Source of the DNA: JACPFV01 sp052386975
Lineage (GTDB): Bacteria > Pseudomonadota > Gammaproteobacteria > Nevskiales > Nevskiaceae
DNA: 17,861 bases
Direction: 5' to 3'
NCBI GenBank assembly: GCA_052386975.1
Contig: JBQTJQ010000174.1
Span: 1 to 17,861 of the forward strand
Under the pieces are notes generated by a model that searched no databases, had not been told where the DNA came from, and worked only from the letters and a program-made list of their open reading frames with translations. Positions within the stretch are counted from its first letter, which is position 1. Every line of letters starts with the position of its first letter. Made by a program: the position numbers and the translations under genes. Positions 1-6,530 of this stretch are shown here, one piece after another.

Positions 1-1373
1 TGACCGACTTGGGCGGACGCGTGCGCTTCGCGGCCGGAGCGCCGCCGCCCAGCTACAAGTGGCGCTCTTACGTGCGCCATCCGGAGACCGACAAGTGGAC
101 GGAGCTCACGCAGGGCGATCTGGCCAAGGCGGAGATCCTGCCGCTGAACTTTTCCGAGCAGGAAAACGCCGTCTACGTCGATTCCGACGAGATCGGCGGC
201 GACCGTTCCTGCCTGATCCGGCAGGACCTCGCGACGGGCAAGCGCACTCCGCTGGCCTGCGACGAGCGCCAAACGCTGGCCGGGACGGTCAGTTCCGCAG
301 ACCGCTCGCACCCCGTAGCCGCGGTGTTCGCGGCGGGGCGACCGGAACTGCGCGTGCTGGCGCCGGAGTCGCCTGAGGGCAAGCTGCTGACGACGCTGAT
401 CAACACCTTCCCGGATCTGTCGTTCAAGGAGTTCTCGTATTCGCTGGACGGCACCAAGATGCTGTTCCTGGCGTACAGCGACAAGGATCCGGGCAGCTAT
501 TACCTGCTCGACTCCGCCACGGGCAAGCTCAAGCGCGTGCTGGCGCGCCAGCCGTGGATCAAACCGGAGCAGATGGGCGAGCGCCGTCCGCTCGCTTTCA
601 AGGCACGCGATGGGCGTCCGATTTACGGCTTCCTGACGCTGCCGCCAGGTCGCGAGGCCAAAGCCCTGCCGGTCGTGGTGCTGCCGCACGGGGGGCCGTT
701 CTTCGTCCGCGACGACTGGGCGTGGGACGCCGAGCCGCAGCTGCTGGCGAGCCGCGGCTACGCTGTGCTGCAGGTCAACTTCCGCGGCTCCGCCGGCTAC
801 GGGCTCAGCCATGCCCAGGCCGGCGCGAAGAACTGGGGAAAGGACATGATCAACGACCTCACCGACGGGCTGCGCTTCGTCGTGCAGAGGGGGCTGGTCG
901 ACGCGGAGCGTGCCTGCATCTACGGCGCCAGCTACGGCGGTTATGCCGCGCTGATGAGCGCGGTACGCGAGCCCACCGCCTACAAGTGCGTGATCGACTT
1001 CGCCGGCATCTACGACCTCCCGTCTTATAAACGCCGCACCGACATCGGAGAGTCGTTCCACGGAGAGGATTTCATGGCCGGCAGCATGGGCGACACGCCG
1101 GAGATCGAACGCGAGCAGTCACCGAGCACCCACATCGACCAGCTCAAGGCCCCGGTCCTGATCGTGCACGGCGAGGAAGACGAGCGGGTGCCGTTCAACC
1201 AGGCCAAGCAGCTGCGCTCGGCGCTCGAGAAGCGCGGCATCCCGCACGAATGGCTGAGCAAGGCGCGCGAGGAGCACGGCTTCTACGACGAAGACAACAA
1301 GGTCGAGTTCTACGAGAAGATGCTGGCGTTTCTCGACCGGCACATCGGCGCGGGCGCCCCCGCCAAGCCCTAG
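1..1373 (+). CDS. S9 family (prolyl oligopeptidase-like) serine peptidase, 5' truncated
   Basis: The reading frame is open to the left edge, so the true start lies outside the window; the TTG at position 9 is only the first possible start here. About 456 codons are visible. The N-terminal part, roughly the first 190 residues, has the repetitive beta-strand look of the end of a beta-propeller. The rest is an alpha/beta hydrolase. The catalytic serine is in GASYGGYAA (Ser codon at 930), the acid in HGEEDERVP (Asp codon at 1179) and the histidine in EEHGF (His codon at 1275), so the triad is complete and correctly ordered. An oxyanion-type LPHGGP motif precedes the serine. This arrangement fits the S9 dipeptidyl/acylaminoacyl peptidase families, which cleave short peptides. 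The substrate and cellular location cannot be told without the N-terminus. It ends three bases before holA, probably by chance adjacency or read-through, since the two roles are unrelated. Confidence 0.9.
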   Translation, partial: TDLGGRVRFAAGAPPPSYKWRSYVRHPETDKWTELTQGDLAKAEILPLNFSEQENAVYVDSDEIGGDRSCLIRQDLATGKRTPLACDERQTLAGTVSSADRSHPVAAVFAAGRPELRVLAPESPEGKLLTTLINTFPDLSFKEFSYSLDGTKMLFLAYSDKDPGSYYLLDSATGKLKRVLARQPWIKPEQMGERRPLAFKARDGRPIYGFLTLPPGREAKALPVVVLPHGGPFFVRDDWAWDAEPQLLASRGYAVLQVNFRGSAGYGLSHAQAGAKNWGKDMINDLTDGLRFVVQRGLVDAERACIYGASYGGYAALMSAVREPTAYKCVIDFAGIYDLPSYKRRTDIGESFHGEDFMAGSMGDTPEIEREQSPSTHIDQLKAPVLIVHGEEDERVPFNQAKQLRSALEKRGIPHEWLSKAREEHGFYDEDNKVEFYEKMLAFLDRHIGAGAPAKP

Positions 1374-1376
1374 CCA

Positions 1377-2423
1377 ATGCAGCTGCGCCCGGCCCAGCTC
1401 GCCACGCACCTCAAGCAGCCGCTGCTGCCGCTCTACGTCGTCGCCGGCGAGGAGCCGCTGATCATCCAGGAATCGCTCGACGCGTTGCGGGCAGCCGCGC
1501 GCAAGCAGGGCTACAGCGAGCGCCAGGTGCTCGATGCCGACGCCCGCTACGACTGGTCGCAGCTGACCCAGGCCGCCGCCAGCCTGTCGCTGTTCGCGAC
1601 GCGCCGGCTGATCGAGGTCAATCTTCCTTCCGGCGCGCCGGGCGACGCCGGCGCCAAGGCGCTCAAGGCACTGGCCGAGTCGCCGATGCCCGACACCGTG
1701 ATCGTGCTGACCTGCGGCGCGCTCGAGTACCGCACGCGCCAGAGCGGCTGGTACACCGCGCTCGAGAACAAGGGCGCCAGCCTGTACGTATTCCCGATCA
1801 AGCCCGAGGAGCTGCCGCACTGGATCGGCGATCGGCTCAAGGCCGCGGGCCTCAAGGCGAGCACGGAGGCGATCGAGCTGCTGGTGCATCGAACCGAGGG
1901 CAACCTGCTGGCGGCGCAACAGGACATCGAGAAACTGAAGTTGCTGCACCCCGGAGAGACACTGGACGAGGATGCGATCCGGCTGGCGGTGGCCGACTCG
2001 GCCCGCTTCGACGCCTTCGACCTGACCGACAAGGTGCTGCTGGGCGACGCGGCCGGCGCGGTGCGCAGCCTGGCGCGCCTGCGCGAAGAGGGCGTCGAGC
2101 TGCCGGCGCTGGTCGGCGCCTGGGCCTGGATGCTGCGCCAGTGGAGCCAGGCGGCGACGCATTTCGCCCAGTCACGCAACGCCACCGCGGCCTGCGAGGC
2201 CGCCCGCATCTTCGGGCCGCGCCAGGCGCCTTACCTGAAGGCGCTGCCACGGGCGCGTCCGGAGCAGGTGCTCGGCTGGCTGGCCCAAGCCTCAAGCATT
2301 GATTTGAAAGGGAAATCCACAGCTGGCGAGCCGTCGGCCTGGGAAGAACTGTTAACATGCGTGCTCGCGGCGAGCCAGGCCGCACCCCCCAGCACGAAAG
2401 CCGGATCTGCCCGCTCCAGATGA
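1377..2423 (+). CDS. holA: DNA polymerase III subunit delta
   Basis: This is the delta subunit of the clamp loader, which opens the beta sliding clamp so that it can be loaded on primed DNA. The protein has 348 residues, close to the usual 340 or so. It begins MQLRPAQLATHLKQPLLPLYVVAGEE, matching the family start in which the N-terminal AAA+-like domain opens with a strand ending in a G-(D/E)-E-P/L motif. The middle holds RTEGNLLAAQQDIEKL, a hallmark of delta (normally TEGNLLAAxQEIxKL), followed by the helical third domain with the ADSARFDAFDLTDKVLLGD region. As usual for delta, there is no functional Walker A. The C-terminus is slightly extended after the WEELL segment by an Ala/Ser-rich tail. 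The start is ATG 1377, three bases after the peptidase stop, with no clear Shine-Dalgarno sequence. It overlaps proA by an ATGA, suggesting translational coupling. Confidence 0.96.
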   Translation: MQLRPAQLATHLKQPLLPLYVVAGEEPLIIQESLDALRAAARKQGYSERQVLDADARYDWSQLTQAAASLSLFATRRLIEVNLPSGAPGDAGAKALKALAESPMPDTVIVLTCGALEYRTRQSGWYTALENKGASLYVFPIKPEELPHWIGDRLKAAGLKASTEAIELLVHRTEGNLLAAQQDIEKLKLLHPGETLDEDAIRLAVADSARFDAFDLTDKVLLGDAAGAVRSLARLREEGVELPALVGAWAWMLRQWSQAATHFAQSRNATAACEAARIFGPRQAPYLKALPRARPEQVLGWLAQASSIDLKGKSTAGEPSAWEELLTCVLAASQAAPPSTKAGSARSR

Positions 2424-3742
2424 GTCCCGATGTCGGCAAGGAGACCTCCGCAAAGGAGGTCCCCGCCAAGGTGGTTCCGGCCAAGGCCAGGAGCCTCAGC
2501 AGCCAGATGAAGGATCGCGGCGCCCGCGCGCGCGCCGCCGCCCGCGTGGTGGCCCGGGCCGAGACCGGGCAGAAGAACGCCGCCTTGTTCGCGTTCGCCG
2601 AGATCCTGCGCTCCGACCGCAATCGCGTGCTGGCGGCCAATGCGCTCGACCTGAAGGCCGGCGGCGCCAGCCGACTCGACCCCGCCCTGATGGACCGGCT
2701 CGAGCTCAACGCCGAGCGCATCGAGGCGATGGCCGACCACGTGCGCCAGGTCGCCAATTTGCCCGACGTGGTCGGCGAATTCGTCGAACTGCAGCCGCGC
2801 CCCTCGGGCATCCAGGTCGGCCGCATGCGCGTGCCGCTGGGCGTGATCGGCATCGTCTACGAGTCGCGCCCCAACGTGACCTCCGACGCCGCGGCGCTGT
2901 GCCTGAAGTCCGGCAACGCCTGCATCCTGCGCGGCGGCAGCGAGGCGCTGCATTCCAACCTCGCCATCGCCAACTGCATGGACAAGGCGCTCAAGGACGC
3001 CGGTCTGCCGGCCGACGCGGTGCAGGTGCTCGACACCACCGACCGCAAGGCGGTCGCCGAGCTGCTGACCATGCCGCAGTACGTCGACGTGGTGATCCCG
3101 CGCGGCGGCAAGAGCCTGATCGAGTTCGTCACCGAGCACGCGCGCGTGCCGGTGATCAAGCACCTGCACGGCATCTGCCACGTCTACATCGACGGCGCCG
3201 CCGACCTCGAGAAGGCGGTGGCGGTCGCGGTCAACGCCAAGACCCAGCGTTACGGCACCTGCAACACCATGGAAACGCTGCTGGTGGACGCCGAAGTCGC
3301 GGCCAAGGTGCTGCCCGAGCTCGGCCGCATCTACCAGGAACACGGCGTCGAGCTGCGCGGCTGCGACAAGACCCGCAAGATCCTGTCCGGCATCAAGGCG
3401 GCGACCGCCGAGGACTGGGACACCGAATACCTCGCGCCGATCCTGTCGATCCGCGTGGTCAACGGCATGGAAGAGGCGATGAAGCACATCGCCGAGCACG
3501 GCTCGCAGCACACCGACGCCATCGTCACCGAGAACCTGTCGCGCGCGCGCCGCTTCCTGCGCGAGGTGGACTCGAGCTCGGTCATGGTCAACGCCTCGAC
3601 CCGCTTCGCCGACGGCTACGAATACGGCCTCGGCGCCGAGATCGGCATCAGCACGGATAAATTCCACGCGCGCGGCCCGGTCGGGCTGCAGGGCCTGACC
3701 TCGCTGAAGTGGGTCGTGATCGGCGACGGGCACATTCGATGA
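2420..3742 (+). CDS. proA: Glutamate-5-semialdehyde dehydrogenase (gamma-glutamyl phosphate reductase)
   Basis: ProA reduces gamma-glutamyl phosphate to glutamate-5-semialdehyde with NADPH, the second step of proline synthesis, in the cytosol. The catalytic cysteine is C281 in YGTCNTMETLL. The cofactor region ESRPNVTSDAAALCLKSGNA and the motif ILRGGSEA are intact, as is the C-terminal GLGAEIGISTDKFHARGPVGL signature. I chose ATG 2420, which overlaps the holA stop as ATGA. A longer frame from ATG 2357 would add 21 residues lying entirely within holA and without family character. From 2420 the protein has 440 residues, some 20 more than typical ProA. The extra part is a Lys/Ala/Val-rich leader (AKEVPAKVVPAKA) with near-repeats. 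A shorter start at ATG 2507 (MKDRGARARAA) would give a more standard length. The proA-encoded kinase partner gene proB is not in this window. Confidence 0.96.
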   Translation: MSPDVGKETSAKEVPAKVVPAKARSLSSQMKDRGARARAAARVVARAETGQKNAALFAFAEILRSDRNRVLAANALDLKAGGASRLDPALMDRLELNAERIEAMADHVRQVANLPDVVGEFVELQPRPSGIQVGRMRVPLGVIGIVYESRPNVTSDAAALCLKSGNACILRGGSEALHSNLAIANCMDKALKDAGLPADAVQVLDTTDRKAVAELLTMPQYVDVVIPRGGKSLIEFVTEHARVPVIKHLHGICHVYIDGAADLEKAVAVAVNAKTQRYGTCNTMETLLVDAEVAAKVLPELGRIYQEHGVELRGCDKTRKILSGIKAATAEDWDTEYLAPILSIRVVNGMEEAMKHIAEHGSQHTDAIVTENLSRARRFLREVDSSSVMVNASTRFADGYEYGLGAEIGISTDKFHARGPVGLQGLTSLKWVVIGDGHIR

Positions 3743-3746
3743 GATC

Positions 3747-3776
3747 GTCATTCCCGCGAAAGCGGGAATCCAGTTC
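3747..3776. repeat. dRS3-like palindromic repeat between proA and nadD
   Basis: The 34-base gap between proA and nadD consists almost wholly of a short palindromic element. Bases 3750-3757 (ATTCCCGC) pair perfectly with 3762-3769 (GCGGGAAT) around a GAAA loop at 3758-3761. In RNA this is an 8-bp stem closed by a GNRA tetraloop, a very stable hairpin. The pattern ATTCCC, eight bases, GGGAAT matches the published neisserial dRS3 consensus, and the flanks (GTC before, CCAGTTC after) are those of a repeat dispersed in many proteobacterial genomes. Its chance translation on the - strand gives the often-seen spurious peptide WIPAFAGMT. There is no following T-run, so it is not a standard terminator. 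The nadD start codon lies seven bases after the stem. Confidence 0.85.
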
Positions 3777-4421
3777 TTGAGAACCATCGGCGTGTTCGGC
3801 GGGACCTTCGCGCCGATCCATAACGGCCACCTGCGCCTCGCCATCACCGCCCGCGACCGGCTGGGCCTCAGCCGCGTGCTGCTGGTCCCCGCCGCCAGCC
3901 CGCCGCTGCGCGAAGCGCCGCCGATTCCGCCGGCGCGCCGGCTGCGCTGGGTGCGCCGCGCGATCGCGCGCCAGAAAGGCCTGCGCGCCGATGCGCGCGA
4001 GCTGCGGCGTCGCGGCCCGTCCTACACCATCGACACGCTCGAGTCGCTGCGCGCGCAGCATCCGCGCGCCGCGCTGTGCCTGCTGCTCGGCCAGGACGCG
4101 GCGCGCGGGCTGCCGCGCTGGCGCCGCTGGCGCGAGCTGCCGGGGCTCGTCCACCTGGTGTTCTTCGACCGCCCGGGCGAGAAGCCCGCGCTGCCGGCGG
4201 CGCTGGCGCGCCTGCTGCGCGGCCGCCGCGCCCGCAGCGCCGCCGACCTCGGGCGGCACCGCGCCGGCCTGTGGCTGCGGGTCAGGCTGCCGCCGACCCG
4301 GGTATCGGGGACGCAAGTCCGCCGCCGCCTGGCCCGGGGGCTTTCCGTGCGCGGCCTGGTGCCCGACACTGTCATCGCCGATTTCACCCGCAAGGACCTG
4401 GAGGCTTTCCGCCGCTCATGA
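3777..4421 (+). CDS. nadD: Nicotinate-nucleotide adenylyltransferase
   Basis: NadD adenylates nicotinate mononucleotide to deamido-NAD in the de novo and salvage NAD pathways. The 214-residue protein begins MRTIGVFGGTFAPIHNGHLRL, a clear nucleotidyltransferase signature with the HxGH motif at H15-H18. The usual aspartate of GGTFDP is alanine here (A12, codon GCG). Further family marks are LLVPAASPPLRE, SYTIDTLESLR and LCLLLGQDAARGLPRWRRW. The C-terminal motif reads VSGTQVRRRLARG, in place of the common ISSTxIR form. The protein is strongly Arg-rich around residues 135-165. The only normal start that gives the family N-terminus is TTG 3777, and there is no upstream in-frame ATG or GTG. That TTG sits at the edge of the dRS3-like repeat, which leaves no recognisable Shine-Dalgarno sequence. 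It overlaps rsfS by an ATGA. Confidence 0.93.
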   Translation: MRTIGVFGGTFAPIHNGHLRLAITARDRLGLSRVLLVPAASPPLREAPPIPPARRLRWVRRAIARQKGLRADARELRRRGPSYTIDTLESLRAQHPRAALCLLLGQDAARGLPRWRRWRELPGLVHLVFFDRPGEKPALPAALARLLRGRRARSAADLGRHRAGLWLRVRLPPTRVSGTQVRRRLARGLSVRGLVPDTVIADFTRKDLEAFRRS

Positions 4422-4846
4422 AGACCACGCCGCTGACGCAAGTCGTCGGGAACGCGATCGAGGACATCAAGGGACTCGACCTGCGGTTCATCGACGTGCG
4501 CGACCTGACCACGATCACCGACTACATGGTGCTGTGCACCGGCACCTCGAACCGGCACGTGAAGTCCATCGCCGACAACGTGATCGCCAAGGCCAAGGAA
4601 GTGGGCTACCGGCCGCTCGGCGTCGAGGGGCTGGAGGCGGGCGAGTGGGTGCTGGTCGACCTCGGCGACGTGGTGGCGCACGTGATGCAGGCGCAGACGC
4701 GCGCCTTCTACCAGCTCGAGAAGCTGTGGGACGTGCCGCCGCCGGCTGCCGCGCCGACGCCGAAGGCGCCGAAACCGCCGAAGACAGGCAAGGCGAAGGA
4801 CAAGCCGCGCAGGCCCGCGCCACGCGGCCGCGGGCGCCGCAAATAA
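4418..4846 (+). CDS. rsfS: Ribosomal silencing factor RsfS
   Basis: RsfS (Iojap/DUF143 family) binds ribosomal protein uL14 on the large subunit and blocks subunit joining when nutrients are scarce. The 142-residue product shows the full family core: TDYMVLCTGTSNRHVKSIAD near residues 34-53, then GLEAGEWVLVDLGDVVAHVM, then RAFYQLEKLW. After the core comes a roughly 35-residue tail rich in Pro, Lys and Arg (PPPAAAPTPKAPKPPKTGK and onward), longer than in many homologues and probably disordered; it could add RNA or ribosome affinity, which is inference. The start ATG 4418 overlaps the nadD stop as ATGA, and nadD-rsfS adjacency is a conserved pairing in proteobacteria. The stop at 4844-4846 is one base from the left arm of the palindrome at 4848. 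Confidence 0.96.
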   Translation: MKTTPLTQVVGNAIEDIKGLDLRFIDVRDLTTITDYMVLCTGTSNRHVKSIADNVIAKAKEVGYRPLGVEGLEAGEWVLVDLGDVVAHVMQAQTRAFYQLEKLWDVPPPAAAPTPKAPKPPKTGKAKDKPRRPAPRGRGRRK

Positions 4847-4847
4847 A

Positions 4848-4888
4848 GGGGACAGAACTATTTTTCGCGGAAAAATAGTTCTGTCCCC
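4848..4888. repeat. Perfect 19-bp palindrome (REP/MITE-like) between rsfS and rlmH
   Basis: The left arm at 4848-4866 (GGGGACAGAACTATTTTTC) is exactly complementary to the right arm at 4870-4888, with a GCG loop at 4867-4869. It fills 41 of the 51 bases between rsfS and rlmH. Its AT-rich core contrasts with the surrounding GC-rich genes. From memory, GGGGACAGAACTATTTTT motifs occur as dispersed repeats in several proteobacterial genomes, often next to Y1/IS200-type (RAYT) transposase genes; no such gene is in this window. There is no T-run after the stem, so intrinsic termination is not supported. The rlmH ATG begins nine bases after the right arm, with no Shine-Dalgarno sequence between. Confidence 0.9.
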
Positions 4889-4897
4889 AATTTGTCC

Positions 4898-5368
4898 ATG
4901 AGAGTCCGCCTGATCGCGGTCGGCACGCGCATGCCGAAGTGGGTCGAGGCCGGCGTCGCCGAGTTCCAGCCGCGGCTGCCGCGCGAGTGGCGCTTCGACG
5001 TCGTCGAAGTCCCGGTGGCGAAGCGCGGCGCCAATCCCGACGTCCAGAAACTCAAGCAGGCCGAGGGCGAAAAGATGCTGCGCGCGATCCCGCCGGGCGC
5101 CGAGGTCATCGCCCTCGACGAGCGCGGCGAGACACTCTCCACGCTGCAATGGGCGCAAGCCGTGCAGGGCTGGCAGCAGCACGGCCGCGACGTGGCCTTG
5201 CTGGTCGGCGGGCCGGACGGGCTCGCGCCGGAGTGCCTGGCGCGGGCGGGCCGCAGGTGGTCGCTGTCGAGGCTGACCTTGCCGCACGCGCTGGTGCGCG
5301 TGTTCGTGGTCGAGCAGCTGTACCGGGCGTGGTCGGTGGCCGCCGGTCACCCGTACCATCGCGAATGA
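4898..5368 (+). CDS. rlmH: 23S rRNA (pseudouridine1915-N3)-methyltransferase RlmH
   Basis: RlmH methylates pseudouridine 1915 in helix 69 of 23S rRNA in assembled 70S ribosomes, using S-adenosylmethionine. The product from ATG 4898 has 156 residues, exactly the family size. It begins MRVRLIAVGTRMPKWVEAG. It carries ALDERGETLS near the middle, the SPOUT-fold SAM loop LLVGGPDGLAPE, and the C-terminal LTLPHALVRVFVVEQLYRAWSV-type helix ending HPYHRE. An in-frame TTG two codons upstream (4892) exists, but it lies in the repeat flank and adds nothing typical. The gene follows rsfS, its usual neighbour, but is separated from it by the palindrome at 4848-4888. It ends one base before the oxidase ATG. 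Confidence 0.96.
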   Translation: MRVRLIAVGTRMPKWVEAGVAEFQPRLPREWRFDVVEVPVAKRGANPDVQKLKQAEGEKMLRAIPPGAEVIALDERGETLSTLQWAQAVQGWQQHGRDVALLVGGPDGLAPECLARAGRRWSLSRLTLPHALVRVFVVEQLYRAWSVAAGHPYHRE

Positions 5369-5369
5369 A

Positions 5370-6527
5370 ATGAGCCTCGCCGACTGCCACAACATCGAGG
5401 ACCTGCGCGGGCGCGCGCGGCGCAAGCTGCCGGCGCCGATGTTCCACTACATCGACGGCGGCGCCGACGACGAGTGGACGCTGCGCCGGAACACCACGGC
5501 ATTCGAGCAGTGGGCGCTCGAGCCGCGCTACCTGGTGGACGCGAGCGGCGTCAGCGCCGCGACGCGCGTGCTCGGCTGCGAGCTGCGCGTGCCGTACTTC
5601 CTGTCGCCCACCGGCATGTCGCGGCTGTTCCACCACCACAAGGAGCTGGGCGTGGCGCGGGCCGCCGCCCGCCACGGCACGCTGTACTCGCTGTCGACGC
5701 TGGCCACCTCGAGCATCGAGGACGTGGCCGCCGCCGCGCCGGGCGCGCCGCACATGTTCCAGGTGTACGTACTCAAGGACCGCGGCCTGACGCAGGAGCT
5801 GTTGCAGCGCGCGCGCAAGGCTGGGTACCAGGCGCTGTGCCTGACGGTGGATGCCGCCGTCGCCGGCAACCGCGAGCGCGACCGCCGCCACGGCATGACC
5901 ATGCCGCCGCGGCTGTCGGCGCGCTCGTTCCTGAGCTTCGTCGCCAGCGTCGAGTGGAGCCTGAACTTCCTGCGCGATCCGGATTTCCGCCTGGCCAACG
6001 TCGCGCACCGCGTCGATGCGCTCGGCAAGGGGGCGATGGGGTTGATCGAGTACGTGAATTCCCAGTTCGACCGCAGCGTCACCTGGAAGGACGCCGCCTG
6101 GCTGGCGCGCGAGTGGGGTGGGCCGTTCGCGATCAAGGGCATGAGCAGCGTGGACGACGCGCGCCGCGCGATCGATGCCGGGGCCACCGCCGCGATGCTG
6201 TCGAACCACGGCGGCCGGCAGCTCGACGGCGTCGCGGCGCCGAGCGAAGCGCTCGGGCCGATCCGCGAAGCCGTCGGCGACAAGCTCGAGCTGATCGTCG
6301 ACGGCGGCATCCGCCGCGGCACCCACATCCTCAAGGCGCTGGCGCTCGGCGCCAATGCCTGCTCGATCGGGCGTCCTTACCTTTCCGGGCTGGCCGCCGG
6401 CGGCGAGGCCGGGGTCGAGCGCGCGCTGACGCTGCTGTCGGACGAAGTCGCGCGCGGCCTGGCGCTGCTGGGGTGCCGCTCGCTGCGCGACCTAGGGCCC
6501 GGCCACGTCGCGCGGCTGGCGCGCTGA
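5370..6527 (+). CDS. FMN-dependent alpha-hydroxy-acid oxidase/dehydrogenase (LldD/glycolate oxidase family)
   Basis: The 385-residue protein has the TIM-barrel FMN fold of the LldD/glycolate oxidase family, which oxidises L-2-hydroxy acids to 2-keto acids. Aligned by eye with spinach glycolate oxidase, the catalytic set is complete: Y27 in HYIDGGADDEWTL, Tyr in QVYVLKD, Asp in LTVDAAVAG, Arg in GNRERD, K256 in AIKGM, and H280 and its nearby Arg in SNHGGRQLDG. The FMN phosphate site is DGGIRRGTHILKALALGA. The active-site Trp of plant glycolate oxidase (in SSWATSS) is Leu here (L111, STLATSS), so the substrate probably differs from glycolate; lactate or a longer hydroxy acid is possible. There is no predicted signal peptide and no cytochrome b2 domain. 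It starts one base after rlmH and so is likely co-transcribed. It ends three bases from the convergent ATPase gene. A gene symbol such as lldD is not certain. Confidence 0.9.
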   Translation: MSLADCHNIEDLRGRARRKLPAPMFHYIDGGADDEWTLRRNTTAFEQWALEPRYLVDASGVSAATRVLGCELRVPYFLSPTGMSRLFHHHKELGVARAAARHGTLYSLSTLATSSIEDVAAAAPGAPHMFQVYVLKDRGLTQELLQRARKAGYQALCLTVDAAVAGNRERDRRHGMTMPPRLSARSFLSFVASVEWSLNFLRDPDFRLANVAHRVDALGKGAMGLIEYVNSQFDRSVTWKDAAWLAREWGGPFAIKGMSSVDDARRAIDAGATAAMLSNHGGRQLDGVAAPSEALGPIREAVGDKLELIVDGGIRRGTHILKALALGANACSIGRPYLSGLAAGGEAGVERALTLLSDEVARGLALLGCRSLRDLGPGHVARLAR

Positions 6528-6530
6528 GGG

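Noticed and set aside
2353..2358. TAACAT with an upstream TG as an extended -10 promoter for proA inside holA
   Set aside because: There is no usable -35 and the ATGA overlap already explains proA expression; too weak to list as a feature.
2231..3847. A 538-codon - strand frame across proA
   Set aside because: It is antisense to proA, and its N-terminus contains IPAFAGMT, the known spurious translation of the dRS3-like repeat.
4848..4888. Palindrome as an intrinsic terminator for rsfS
   Set aside because: The stem is followed by CAATTTGTCC rather than a T-run, and terminating here would cut off rlmH. The T-run is inside the stem.
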